Source: Flaccisagitta enflata (taxonomy: Eukaryota; Chaetognatha; Sagittoidea; Aphragmophora). From it: a stretch of DNA of 64,000 nucleotides. Of the stretch, positions 50,222 to 61,305 are shown in pieces (positions within the stretch are counted from its first letter, which is position 1; each line of letters begins with the position of its first letter). The notes under the pieces were generated by a model that had not been told where the DNA came from, ran no database searches, and saw only the letters and a list, made by a program, of their open reading frames with translations. The position numbers were made by a program, and so were the translations under genes. The stretch lies in contig OZ231126.1 of NCBI GenBank assembly GCA_965153355.1, forward strand, positions 37,448,001-37,512,000. Reading direction: 5' to 3'.

Positions 50222-50798
50222 GGTGAATGAATCATAAGTTTGATGACTGTAAAAGTTCCAAAGTAAATCCAAATATTTAGAAACAGTTCCGGTGTTTGCA
50301 AAATGTGCAAATTTAAGTCTTAGATTTTTTCCCTTGACGGTTTTAAATTCTTGCACTACCATTTTAAAGGAAACTACTACTTTCATTTGTACATTGAGTA
50401 TTTCTGATCTCTATGAATTAATAGAGAAAGCAAATAATTAACAAGGCAATGCCTTTATCATACTAGGTTTTCATTAACTAATTATATAACAATAAACTAG
50501 AAAACTGAATTTTATTTAAAGATTTCAATAAAGTCATGAATATAATTATAAATAGGGACTGAAACTGAAAGTCTGCCTTTGCACCCCAACTTAAAACTGT
50601 CGTTTTTTGTTTCTTAAGTTTATGGAACGTGTCTGAAAATGAGCTATGGTTTTTTATGTTCTTTTTTCTCATAAATAAGGTTGGTTAAGTACAGAAAAAC
50701 AAAGTATTGCATTAAAAGGCATAGGAATGCATAGCTAGTCGGAAGATTTTCAGGAAAAATATCTGCTACTTGGAAGGAAAGCAGGATGTACAGGTCTG
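49995..50798. mobile_element. hAT-like non-autonomous element, 8-base target duplication
   Basis: The termini CAGACCTGTACATC are exactly inverted at the two ends. They are flanked by TAGATGGG (49987-49994) and TAGACGGG (50799-50806). CAG termini with 8-base duplications are hAT features. The element interrupts the right arm of the surrounding foldback: the left arm near 48210 keeps the uninterrupted site. (AAGG)n and (GA)n lie inside. There is no transposase frame. Confidence 0.8.
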
Positions 50799-51153
50799 TA
50801 GACGGGTTTGCTTGGAATGTACTGTAGCTATCTTAAGTTTATTCAAAAGATAAATTTACAATATTTAGTAAAAGTCATCAAACCTGTAAAGATTGTCCAA
50901 TCAAGCTTTTTTTTTAAATAGATTAAAATATTCAAAATTTGATGACTTGATAAAATCAAGTCACAAGTTAAGTTTAAAAGCAATATGTTCACTCAATAGA
51001 GCAACTCTTGATTTAATATATATTTCACATATTTCATGAATGAATTAATATCAAGATGTGTAAAATCTTTCCTCCAGTCTAGCTCTAGGTCGTATTTGTA
51101 CCAAGTACATTTTGCGTTTTATTAGTCGATATTGATTGTATTTCTCAACCAAC

Positions 51154-51554
51154 CTGATCAAAACTCCATTGTTGGAAAAAGTGTCCACGTGACTGAATGT
51201 GGTAACAGTCATTCCCAACAAATACGTCGACATGACGGGAGTTTCCGCAAAGCGGAATACGCGAGTTTTTTGCCTTTTCCTGCCTTCTTCTTTAGCTGCC
51301 ATATTTGTCTCTTCTTTCACTTCCGCTTCTGCTTTCACCTCCCAGTCTCCTTCCGCGTTCACTTCCGCATCAGCCTCCGCTCCCGCGCCCACTTCCTTTT
51401 CCGCTTCCGTATCCTCTTCTGCCAGAAAGTTTTCCACGAAATCTGACTGCAGCAGTTCGTCTTCGTCTGCGACCGTTTCGAGATCTCGTGGAAATCCTTG
51501 CAAAATCTCCATGTTAGACAAAGCGTGGAAAGGCTCTTCACAAACGATCGTAAC
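51154..51554 (-). CDS. M1-aminopeptidase-like protein, exon 4 with acidic insert
   Basis: After CTCTGAAAAACAG the frame continues in phase 0: VTIVCEEPFHALSNMEI (residues ~703-719), then a Glu/Ala-rich insert of about 75 residues (AEEDTEAEKEVGAGAEADAE...), then FRFAETPVMSTYLLGM (~803-817) and SNNGVLI. HALSNM followed by TPxMSTYLL is an M1 hallmark; in typical members only some 15-20 residues separate them, so the insert is unusual. The donor is GATCAG/GTTGGT in phase 2. Confidence 0.87.
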
Positions 51555-51711
51555 CTGTTTTTCAGAGAAACAAATGGATGGAACGCAAACATGAAATAAT
51601 AACAGAAGAGAAAACATGAAAAGAAAAACAAAAGAAAGACAAAAAAAAAAACAAAAAAAACTCAATTTAGCATTAAGAAAACAACCAGGGGTGAATAAAG
51701 TTGAGTTGTAC

Positions 51712-51917
<206 letters not shown>

Positions 51918-51984
51918 GTTGGACCCGTCTGCGACGATATTGAAACCCCACATTTATGGCGCAGTCACGGTGCTTTGTACATAC

Positions 51985-52154
51985 CTTAAACCTGGCTTTA
52001 TACTCTGGCTGATCAATGCATGGGAAGACGGTTCTGGCATGTGTAGGTGCCAAATAAGTAAACAATCCTTCGTAGATTTTTCCTCCAACCTTTTTACTTC
52101 CGTAGTAAAACCCGCGAGCGTCATCTTTTCCATAGTCTGCGTTGAGGTGTCGAC
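51985..52154 (-). CDS. M1-aminopeptidase-like protein, exon 3
   Basis: After ATATCCCCTTCGTCAG two bases complete Gly (matching the phase-1 end of exon 2). Fifty-six codons follow: RHLNADYGKDDARGFYYGSK, KVGGKIYEGLFTYLAPTHAR, TVFPCIDQPEYKARFK. RGFYYGSK, then TxLAPTHAR and FPCxDxPxxKAxF are core M1 N-domain motifs. The usual PCxDEP reads PCIDQP here. The donor is TTTAAG/GTATGT in phase 0. Confidence 0.9.
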
Positions 52155-52183
52155 CTGACGAAGGGGATATTCGAGTCTTTGAG

Positions 52184-52454
52184 AAAAAAGGCCAACACCT
52201 ATAAGTTGCGTGTTGGACATAGATAACTTAGGATGACTTAAATTGACTTAAAATGACTAAATTGACCCAAGTGACTTAAGTGACTTAATTTAACCTAAAT
52301 GATTTAAAACGACTTTGAATGATTAAGAACGACTTAGAAGGATCAAAAATGACCTAAAATGATTAAAAATGATCTAAAGTAATAAGAAAAGTAAAGTTTG
52401 ACGGACCGACGGACGGACAAAGCGGGTTGTAGAGTCGCGTGCACGCGACTAAAG
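52184..52454 (+). mobile_element. AGTCGCGTGC-family element, GACTTA variant
   Basis: It starts AAAAGGCCAACACCTATAAG then TTGCGTG, has GACTTA/GACTAAA repeats, GGACGGACAAAGCGGGTTG and the end AGTCGCGTGCACGCGACT with AAA. It begins 30 bases before exon 3 of the M1-like gene on the minus strand. Confidence 0.78.
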
Positions 52455-54054
52455 AGAAAGTCAACATGGAACTATGGATGCTAGTGACCGGCCGACTTAT
52501 CGACGAAGGAAAAAGGAAGTGCTGGAGGAGTGAAGCCGACGCTGCCTGATTTAATTTTTGTCAAAAATCGCTTTATTTCGATGTTATATTTATTATTGGG
52601 GCTTGTTAGGACTTATATGAATTGTATATATGATGAAATTATCTCTTTTGGATGATTATCTATTACTGTAGGCCATGGGGGGTTCCATATACACCCTGAA
52701 ACAGTCGTTTTTGAACTGTATATTTAACCTATGCCAAGCTGTAGTAATTTAATCGGAAACAGACGATTAGATCAGGCTCTTAATATGCGGTCTTCATTCA
52801 TATTTTTTTATAGAATATACTTTGTAAAATTTGTGAGCGAATGCCGTTTGCCGCGTCCAAATCGGCTTAGCGGCTCGGCGCGGCCAGCCTCGCAAAAGTT
52901 AAAAAAATTTAATCGAGCAAAAATCCTTTGTGGTGGCAGACTTTTAACATGCGTACAAACGATTAACAGGCAAATGCCGCCGAATATTTTTTTCTTTTGA
53001 ATCGATACTAAATATGAAGATAATTAAACAGTCCAGCATATCGTTTTAAAGCTCATGACGCAAGGAATGCAATGGTTCATACCAAACTGAGCGAAAATCA
53101 TGAATATATGAGCAAGCATGCTCAAAAGTGAGCGAGCGTTCCAGTAAATGAGCAGGCATACCTCAGGGTCGATTCAGTCCTTATTCTGAGCAAGTTAGCT
53201 CCAAATGGATGGGTTTCGCATAAAAATGAATCAAATTTGCTCTTAATTGAGCAAGGTTGCTCAAAAATGAGCGAGTTTGTTCAAGTACATGCAACGTTCC
53301 TCAACATTCGGCGAATTTTTAGTCAACTGCCCCTGCACCAAATGCTCTAGTAGTTCATTTGCACTGCATTTGCACTCCATTTTCACTGCCCACCCGCTGG
53401 CGAGTGGGGTATCCATCAGTCCGTTGATCCGTCCGTCTGTCAGCACAAGTCCAAAAGAGAAAGTCGAAAATGAGCAGTTATGAATACTTTTACATAATTC
53501 TAAGTGATTGGGGTGTGGTTTGGCGCTGGACACCCCTGCCCACCTGTCCGCAAAGATGTGACCCCGTGTTAAATGTTTTCTAAAAAATAAAAAAATTATA
53601 ATTTGCTCAAAGTTGAGTTTGCTCTAAATGAGCGAATTTGCTTGGATTGAGCAGCTTGTCTAAAAATGAGCAACCTTGATTTAAAGTATCGGCTTTGCTC
53701 AAAATGAGCGGCTTTCATCATATGGGCAATTTAGTTCAAGATAAGGGAATTTTCCAAAATCAGTGTGTTTGCTCATGAGAGCGAGTCTGTCAAAATGAAT
53801 CTTGAAAATAGATTTCTCTCCAACAAATTTGCTTAAAACAAAGTATTATACAACACCATTTCCCAATATGTGATGGCTTGCGGCTCGGCGGGGCTGTAGT
53901 ACAGGCGTGCAGAGTAAGTGATTGGATAAAAAATTCGTGATCAAACGCCGTAGGACGTGTCCAAATCGACTCAGCCGATCGGCGCCGTCAGCTTCGCATA
54001 AGTTAACAAGGTCATTACTCATTAGACCTAAGTCGCGTGTGTCGGCATTTCCAG

Positions 54055-54190
54055 AACAAGGCCGGATACGCGGCTACCATAGTCGCGTGCGGGTGGGCAG
54101 GGGCGGCAAAAAAGAGCTAAGCGTAACCTAAGTGTGACCAACCGACCGACAGACGAGGCGGATTGTAGAGTCGCGTGCACGCGACTAAAA
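54055..54190 (+). mobile_element. AGTCGCGTGC-family element, shortest complete copy
   Basis: It starts AACAAGGCCGGATACGCGGC, has subterminal AGTCGCGTGCGGGTGGGCAG, then ACCGACCGACAGACG, and ends GTAGAGTCGCGTGCACGCGA with CTAAAAA. It shows both termini and both subterminal repeats within about 136 bases. Confidence 0.8.
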
Positions 54191-56216
54191 AGTCAGACAG
54201 ACTGATGGTCACAAATTTTCAAAATGACATTTGAATTAGCAGTCTACACCTACAAGTGTCTTCTAATGTTCAAAAATTTAAAAAACACACACAAAAAAAA
54301 ATGCCTTTAAAACGACTGTGACGGGCGGACCAACTGACAGACGGACGGATGGACCGACCAAAAACACACGACCAAAAACAAGGTCAGATACACATCTTCC
54401 GTAGTCGCATATGGGTGGGCAGGGATAGTGATAAAGAAGGCCACTGGGACATTTGGTCAGGGGCAGTGAGCTCAAAACGCTCAAAAATGTCGATAAGTGA
54501 AAAAGGAACCAACCAACCAAGGGACGGACGGACAAAGCAGGCTGTAGAGTGGATACATAAACGAGCATGCACAAAAGTGAGCGAGCTGGAAATTGATCGA
54601 ACAAAAATCCAGGTGGTGACAGCATTTTTTGGCGGCGCAAAATTACAATCGTATGATACGCTGTGTCCATCGGTCGGTTGATACGTCGGTCGGTTGGTAC
54701 GTCAGTTGGTTAGTTGGTCAGTCGGTAACGCATTTGTTTGGCGATCCACATCGCGTACCTTGTTGGCCTACTTGAGCTCGTTTTTTCTTTTCATGCTTTT
54801 GAAATGAAAGTTGTAGTCCAGATTGTTAAGGAAAGGACTCGGCTTTCTGGCACAAAGCAAAAAAAAATTGCGTTCAAGTATCTTGAGGCATATAGATTAT
54901 CATAATTATGAATACAATAAGTGCGCATCAAAAAATTTATCTTAAAATTCATAAAAAGAATTTTTTTAAATCATGCCATTGCCAAACCGCTTGACGGAGG
55001 GCAATGAAATTGAGATATAATCGATTTACTTTTGTAAAAAAATTACATTTTTTTGAAAAAGATCAGCATCTACTGATATTAGAGATATAAGATATAGCAT
55101 AGATATGTAAAAATTACATAATTTTTTGCTCAAAAAATTGTATGCCCTCAGTTACACTGTTTGGCAATGGCATGATTTCAAAAAATCACAGAATTTTTAC
55201 TTAAGTGCTCAAATTTTTATGACACACACCTATCATAGTCATGATTTACAAAACTTAAAATACTTGTACATAAGACAGTGGTCTTCCAAAGGCAACGTTT
55301 GTGTTTCATCTGGGGCCAAAATTGAAAAATAAAAATGCGTAAAACCGAATGATTATAATAAAACAATCATTGAAATAAGTCATGATAGATATTTTTTTGC
55401 ATGCTTTGCACTTATCAACAAAAAAGAACCTAATTAAGATAAAATTGATGAAGAAAATTTACTGCGAATTACTAAGAATTTCATTTTTGGTCAGTGACCA
55501 AAGGGCGGTTGAAATTATAAATTTGCATAGAAAATCAAAAAATGAAAAAATGAAAAACATAGTTCTCCTTAAAAATCATTTACAGAGAGAACTATGTTTT
55601 TGGAAATGCAAAATTTCCCTTCATTAGAGAGTAATATAATTTCAACCGCAAGCAAGAACAAAAAAGTGTAAACAAGATTTTACAAAAAACCTTGATTCTC
55701 TTGTCTATTTTCAGGTGAATTGCATGGTTGAAATTACTTTTGATGTCAGAATATGAAAAAAATATATACAACAAGTGTCTTTAGAGACAATTTGTCTTCT
55801 TAAAGCGTTTGTGTACCATCATTATCCTGATACTGATGCAAAAAGTATGGTGAAACGCTGTATTTTTCTTTAAAAATTTGCCGTCATAAAGTTTCAAGCT
55901 TTTTGCCAAACAAGCAGAGTTGTCTCATTTTCATGCATTAACAAATTGGACTATTGGTAGTGCAGCGTATCATTAGAATCACTGAGAACATGAAACTGGT
56001 GATGTTCTTTTAGTACGCGACGAAGTATCATTCCGAAGCGGACTTTAATTCAAGGCAGGTGAATGCCGTTGTTGTTGCTGTCTGCACAGCAAGATTAGTC
56101 GCGTACAAGTACACTCTGTGACCGTTGGGCTAAAGCATCTTTGTGACGGATGGACTAACGAACCGATACACAGATGGACCAGCCGACCCACCAACGATTA
56201 TATGCGCGTGCCACTT

Positions 56217-56217
56217 G

Positions 56218-56276
<59 letters not shown>

Positions 56277-56341
56277 GAGAAAGAGAGAAAGAAAGAAAGA
56301 AAGAGAGAAAGAGAGAAAGACAGCAAGACAGAAAGACAGAG

Positions 56342-56416
<75 letters not shown>

Positions 56417-56440
56417 CAGGAAGGGAGAAAAAGAAAGAAT
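56217..56440. repeat. (GAAA)n tetranucleotide tract
   Basis: GAAA repeats with GAGA and GACA interruptions. Confidence 0.94.
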
Positions 56441-57417
56441 GAAACAATGCAATGCATAACATTGAAATGAAAGAAACTAGAAAGTTTGGAAAGTAGGAAA
56501 GAGGAACGCAGAAGAAAGGGAAACGACTCAAAACAAAAAAGAAAGAACAAACGAACAAACAAACAAGAAAAGAGATGGGAGAGAGAAAAAACGAGAAAAC
56601 GAATGAATGAACGAATGAATGAACGAACGAAGGAATGAACGAACGAACGTACAAACAAATGAACGAACGAACGCAGGGGAAAGGGGAATGACGAAAAACG
56701 TGAATGAAAAAAAGACAGTATGATCGAAGCAAGATATTTTGATCAGTTCTCAATATGGCCAATATCTAATTGTTTTTGCTAATATCAGACAAATTTCTTT
56801 CTCAAATGAACCAGGTAGAGCTGATAGGGGAGCATCTTGCACTACACGTGAACCAGCGAAGGCTTCTAAATCAAAAACCAGCAACAAAAACGTGGTCTTG
56901 TGGGAAAAGAAATAAGATTTACCTTGTTTTGACATATAATTTCTCTTTAATCTATCTTTAAGCAGCCATAACTTTTGAACGGCTGGGCCGATTTAGTCGC
57001 GAAAAAAAACGTTAGAAGCCCCATGAAAAACTTTACATTTTGATCACCAATTTTTCCTAAATTCGTCGAAAAACGACTGAGTTATCATTATTTGAATGAG
57101 AGCAATCACCTGACAAAATACTTTATGTGGACTAGGGCTGGATTTGGTGATGTTTGCGCCCCTCGACGGTCAGCCCATAGGCCAAAATCATGTTGAATTG
57201 TCTAACCAAGTGTATAAATATACATTGAGACCAAAAGAAAAGTTTTTTGACCAATTTTAGATTTTCACTCCCCCTGGCTAGCTTTGGCGCATCAACTAGT
57301 TTTACAAGTAAGACCAACCGACCGACCGATGGAACGACCAACCGATGCAATAGTGGCCTCCTAAGTCTTACGATGAAAGTAGAGAGCCTTCGACTTGGAC
57401 AGAAGGCATCATTTTAC

Positions 57418-57950
<533 letters not shown>

Positions 57951-58012
<62 letters not shown>
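57951..58012. repeat. (GA)n at the exon 2 acceptor of the M1-like gene
   Basis: Thirty-one GA units; on the coding strand (CT)n that abuts the acceptor CAG. Confidence 0.95.
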
Positions 58013-58016
<4 letters not shown>

Positions 58017-58525
58017 TCCTGTTGCCAAATTCCCAAAATTCATATTTTTGATTTTTTTTTCAAATAATCTAATTTCTAAAAATATCAAAGCAGGAAATGA
58101 CAAATGCAGACCTTTTTTTCATTTCTAGATTTTTTTTCATGATAGATTCTTATATCCTTTAAAAGAATTTCAATAATTCTTTCTTCAGAATTGGTGAAAA
58201 ATGTTGTCAAAGTATGGATAAAGCTAAACAGTGAAAACATACAATAAATCAACCTTTTTCATAAATAAGATAAATAAGCCTTTAAGAATCTCCCACAAGA
58301 AATAAAGATAAAAAACACTCTAGTTGATAGTTATAAATCAAAATGAGGAATGTCCTGCTTCATTCCACTCAAGTCCGAATCTGACTAAAGTGGTTTCAGT
58401 TTTGATTTAAAGCTGAAACCACTTTTAACTAGTCCAAAATTGAAAATTCAGCCAAAAATGGTTCCCCGTATTTTTTTGTCCGACCTTGTCACGTCAATTT
58501 GGTAAAAAAAGCCTCACACGCCCAC

Positions 58526-59931
58526 CTGAAAAGTTTCCGCCCGTATTTGTCCCTCGGAGTCGAATTGAAGCCTAGTGGACTGACTAAGAATAAAAGATCG
58601 TAGTCGATGGGAACAAAATCCGACTTGAGTCGCATTGGAAGTTGACGAGCCCAATTCAAAAGCCTTTCCTCTTCTTCATCCTCTCCCTTCTCTTCCCCTG
58701 GCTCCGCTCTGGTTTCTTCCCTTGGATATGTCACAGAAGTTGCAGATGACGCGATCGTTGCTTCGTAGGTTTCGACATCCGTTATAACCGATGACGCCAT
58801 TCCTCGATTTGTTGTAGGAATCGCGTCATTCGATGTCTCGTCGATGTCGGTATTTTTTGAAGTGGCATTTCTATCGGCGGCTGTTGCACGGATGTCAGAC
58901 TCTCCTACTAAAGCAACGGTCCTCGTTCCCTCCACCTCCATCGAGGTTAAAGCGTCAGCCTGGATACTCTCTGATGGCCTAGAAACATTCAGCTTCATTG
59001 TAGTTCCAGACGTGGCTTGATTCATCGACGTTGAAGACATTGTCACCGGCGTTGTCATATTTGTGGCCGTGGGAGTTGATGACATTGTCATCGGCGGTGT
59101 TATCGCGGTCGAAGTTGTCATCGCCCTTGGAGTGGGTGACACTGTCGTCGACATTTTCAGCATCCCGTTACTATCGACGCTATCACTTATTTCGTCATCA
59201 ACATTTCCCCGTCTATCGCCATCACTTGTGGGTTCATCTCCTCCTGAGTGACGTTTATTACGCCTCTTCAACTTCAGTTTCGAGATTTCGTCATCGCCGT
59301 TGAGCTGCCTCAACCGATATTCTCCGTCAAGTTCATCTTGATTAGTCCCTTCCAGATTAACTCGTTCATCGCGCGGTTCATGGATCAGCAGTTCTTTCCT
59401 CCATCCATCTCCACGCCATGTGTTGCTATCAAAGACACCACCATCATTAGGAAAGTCTCCGGCAATGCGCCAATATGGTCTATCGCTGTGTCCCCAGCTG
59501 TGTTCCCAGTCAATTCGCCAACTTGGTCCATCGCCGCGCCATTTAGAAAAGCCGAGCCACCCTTGCATATCTTTGCGACGACTTGGTACATCCCTGCGAC
59601 GGCTTGGTTCATCGCGAAACAAATTTGGTTCGTCGAGGCGCTGATCTGGTCCATTTTGGAGCCAATTCGGTCCATTCCTAGAGGAGGAAGAGGATGCTTT
59701 TGAAGAGGAAGTCGGGGAAAGAGAAGTGGGCGAAGCGGAAGACGCGATGGAAGAGGAAGCTGGTGCGATAGTTGAGGAGGAAGAGGACGATGAGTGGTTC
59801 GGAATGGAGCGCCGTAGTTTTTTGAGCAACAATGAAGCAGAGAAGGGAGCAGCCCCAAATGCAAATCTTGGGGATACGACGAGGAAAAAACAAAAAAAGA
59901 AAATCCGATGTTGGAGCCGCTCCGCCGACAT
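58526..59931 (-). CDS. M1-aminopeptidase-like secreted protein, exon 1
   Basis: First coding exon of a minus-strand gene: exons 59931-58526, 57947-57418, 52154-51985, 51554-51154, 47455-47310, and possibly 42849-42713; 929 residues if the last is included. M1 enzymes trim N-terminal residues and are often cell-surface proteins. Residues 1-26 (RIFFFCFFLVVSPRFAFG) look like a signal peptide. A Ser-rich region, a Trp/Arg/Asp-rich region and a Thr/Ser/Met mucin-like stretch (~260-320) follow. The M1 domain begins near 431 with LPMRLKSDFVPIDYDLLF. The donor is CTTTTCAG/GTGGGC in phase 2. A 430-residue N-terminal extension is unusual for the family. Confidence 0.82.
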
Positions 59932-61305
59932 ATTTTCTCATTTAATTCGACAGATCGTTCTATCTTTAATTTTAAACGATGTAGCGTTGAGGAGAGAGGA
60001 TGAAATATTCTCCATTCCCAAGTAAGCATATGACATCGAGTGGATTGAACCAAGGATGATTTTTGTAAGATGGGACTGTTAGCGGGATCTCCGTCGCCTC
60101 GTTCGTTACTTGTGGCTGCGTTCATGAAGTGAAATTTTATATTTGTGGTATGACACGGGATAATCTAGGGCGGAATTTCTTATTCATGCAAAATTAAAGA
60201 TTTTTTTGTGATTGCAGATTTTTTTCTGATATTTTTGGAAAAGGCTATTCTATACCTTAGGTTAAAACATATTTCGCATCAGGGATAAGGATGCGATCCG
60301 GGATGCGAATGCGAACGCACAGGATGCGCATGATTTAGCTAAACGCGAATAGGGATGCGGATGCATTTAATGAAATATGGGAGTGGATGCGAACGCGCAT
60401 CCTTACCAAAGCGTTCGCATCAATGCGCTTTTGCATTTGCCTTGTCCTAAACCTTTAAACCCAAAACATGCAGACATTGAAAAAAATGACATTCCTACAC
60501 GTTTTATTCTCCTAGCTCTTAAATTTTTCTTTCTTTCTCTTGTCCATCCATCCCTTTGTTCGTTGGTTTTATAAGATGGTGCCGATGGTGCGACCCGGCC
60601 CTGTTAACTTGTTTTAGTTGCCGAAACACATCTCTATAAGAGGCTTTGTCTGTCCATTCATCCGTTGGTCCGGTGGTCTATTGGTCCGTTGGTCTATCAG
60701 TGTGCGCGCTCCTACGCGCTTCTGCGATGCTCTTTTTGATTTGATGCGTTTAACTCACCTACCTTCCGTTTAACTTACCCCTGGTGAGACGCCTTGTCAT
60801 TAATTTGATACTCGACCAAAATGGAAACAGATTTGCTCTTTAAGGACGGCAGAGATTTTCTTTATAAGAACATACGATCTATGGCTAGTCTATTTGTCTC
60901 TTTCGTGTCCATTTCTTTCTATTATGCGTCTATTTTGTGTCAATGGTAAAGAAATTGACAAGTTTCTAATGGTTCTCTCATTTTCCCCATTTCAGATGAT
61001 AAATGATACATGAATTTTATCATTGTTTACCTCGATACCCCTAAGTCAGGACCGAGTTGAAGTTTTGCAGGTATAAGCATTTCCAAGGCTTGTAATACTG
61101 ATACACATTGATTCTTGTAAACAATTGCTTGTTTATAAATAATTCATTGTTTATAATAAAACATTTTTGCAGACCCAGTAACCGTCTCTGCATTTACTAC
61201 TACTGCCGAAGAAAGGGGGGATCGCGGACAAGCTTCAACTCGATGGCTTCGCTGACGTCATTCCGGTCCGGGTGGTGATGTCATTGGCAGCGACGCTACG
61301 AGAAA
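59932..61305. other. Divergent intergenic region
   Basis: It lies between the M1-like gene (minus) and the large open frame (plus), so it should hold both promoters. 60280-60410 repeats GGATGCGNATGCGAACGC-like text. 60614-60720 is a relic of the AGTTGC variant element. A possible acceptor TTTTTGCAG at 61165-61173 could start a 5' UTR exon of the plus gene. Confidence 0.5.
61253..61260 (+). promoter_or_regulatory. CRE palindrome TGACGTCA
   Basis: A perfect 8-base CREB/ATF site 46 bases before the ATG at 61306, with a second imperfect one (TGATGTCA, 61276-61283). It lies in or near the 5' UTR. Confidence 0.4.

Larger units (their letters stand above)
47980..51050. mobile_element. ~3-kb foldback in intron 4, carrying nested insertions
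   Basis: The left arm (47980-48250) and right arm (about 49940-49990, then 50799-51050) are inverted copies. GATTCATGAAATAT (48000) mirrors ~51035, and ACAGTACATTCCGAGC (48195) mirrors ~50820. Three other TIR elements lie inside: 48632-49250, 49400-49937 and 49995-50798. Confidence 0.72.
52455..57417. other. Intron 2 of the M1-like gene: repeats, no exon seen
   Basis: Contents: a related pair at 52830-52910 and 53930-54005 (GTGTCCAAATCG-x-CT-AGC text); a TTGCTCAAAATGAGCAA-like palindromic repeat field (53090-53780); AGTCGCGTGC-family copies (54055-54190 complete and only ~136 bases, 54378-54552, a relic at 54660-54745); an AT-rich stretch (54800-56000); (GAAA)n at 56217-56440; (GAAC/GAAT)n at 56600-56680. 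I found no further M1-type exon. Confidence 0.6.

Noticed and set aside
56130-56762. Phe-Leu-Ser and Lys-Glu-Arg frames
   Set aside because: They arise from the (GAAA)n tract and flanking simple sequence.
58489-58525. Continuation of M1-like exon 1 to its own stop
   Set aside because: The donor CAG/GTGGGC at 58526 joins in phase to exon 2 and restores the conserved Phe-Ser-Gly-His; the tail after it matches nothing.
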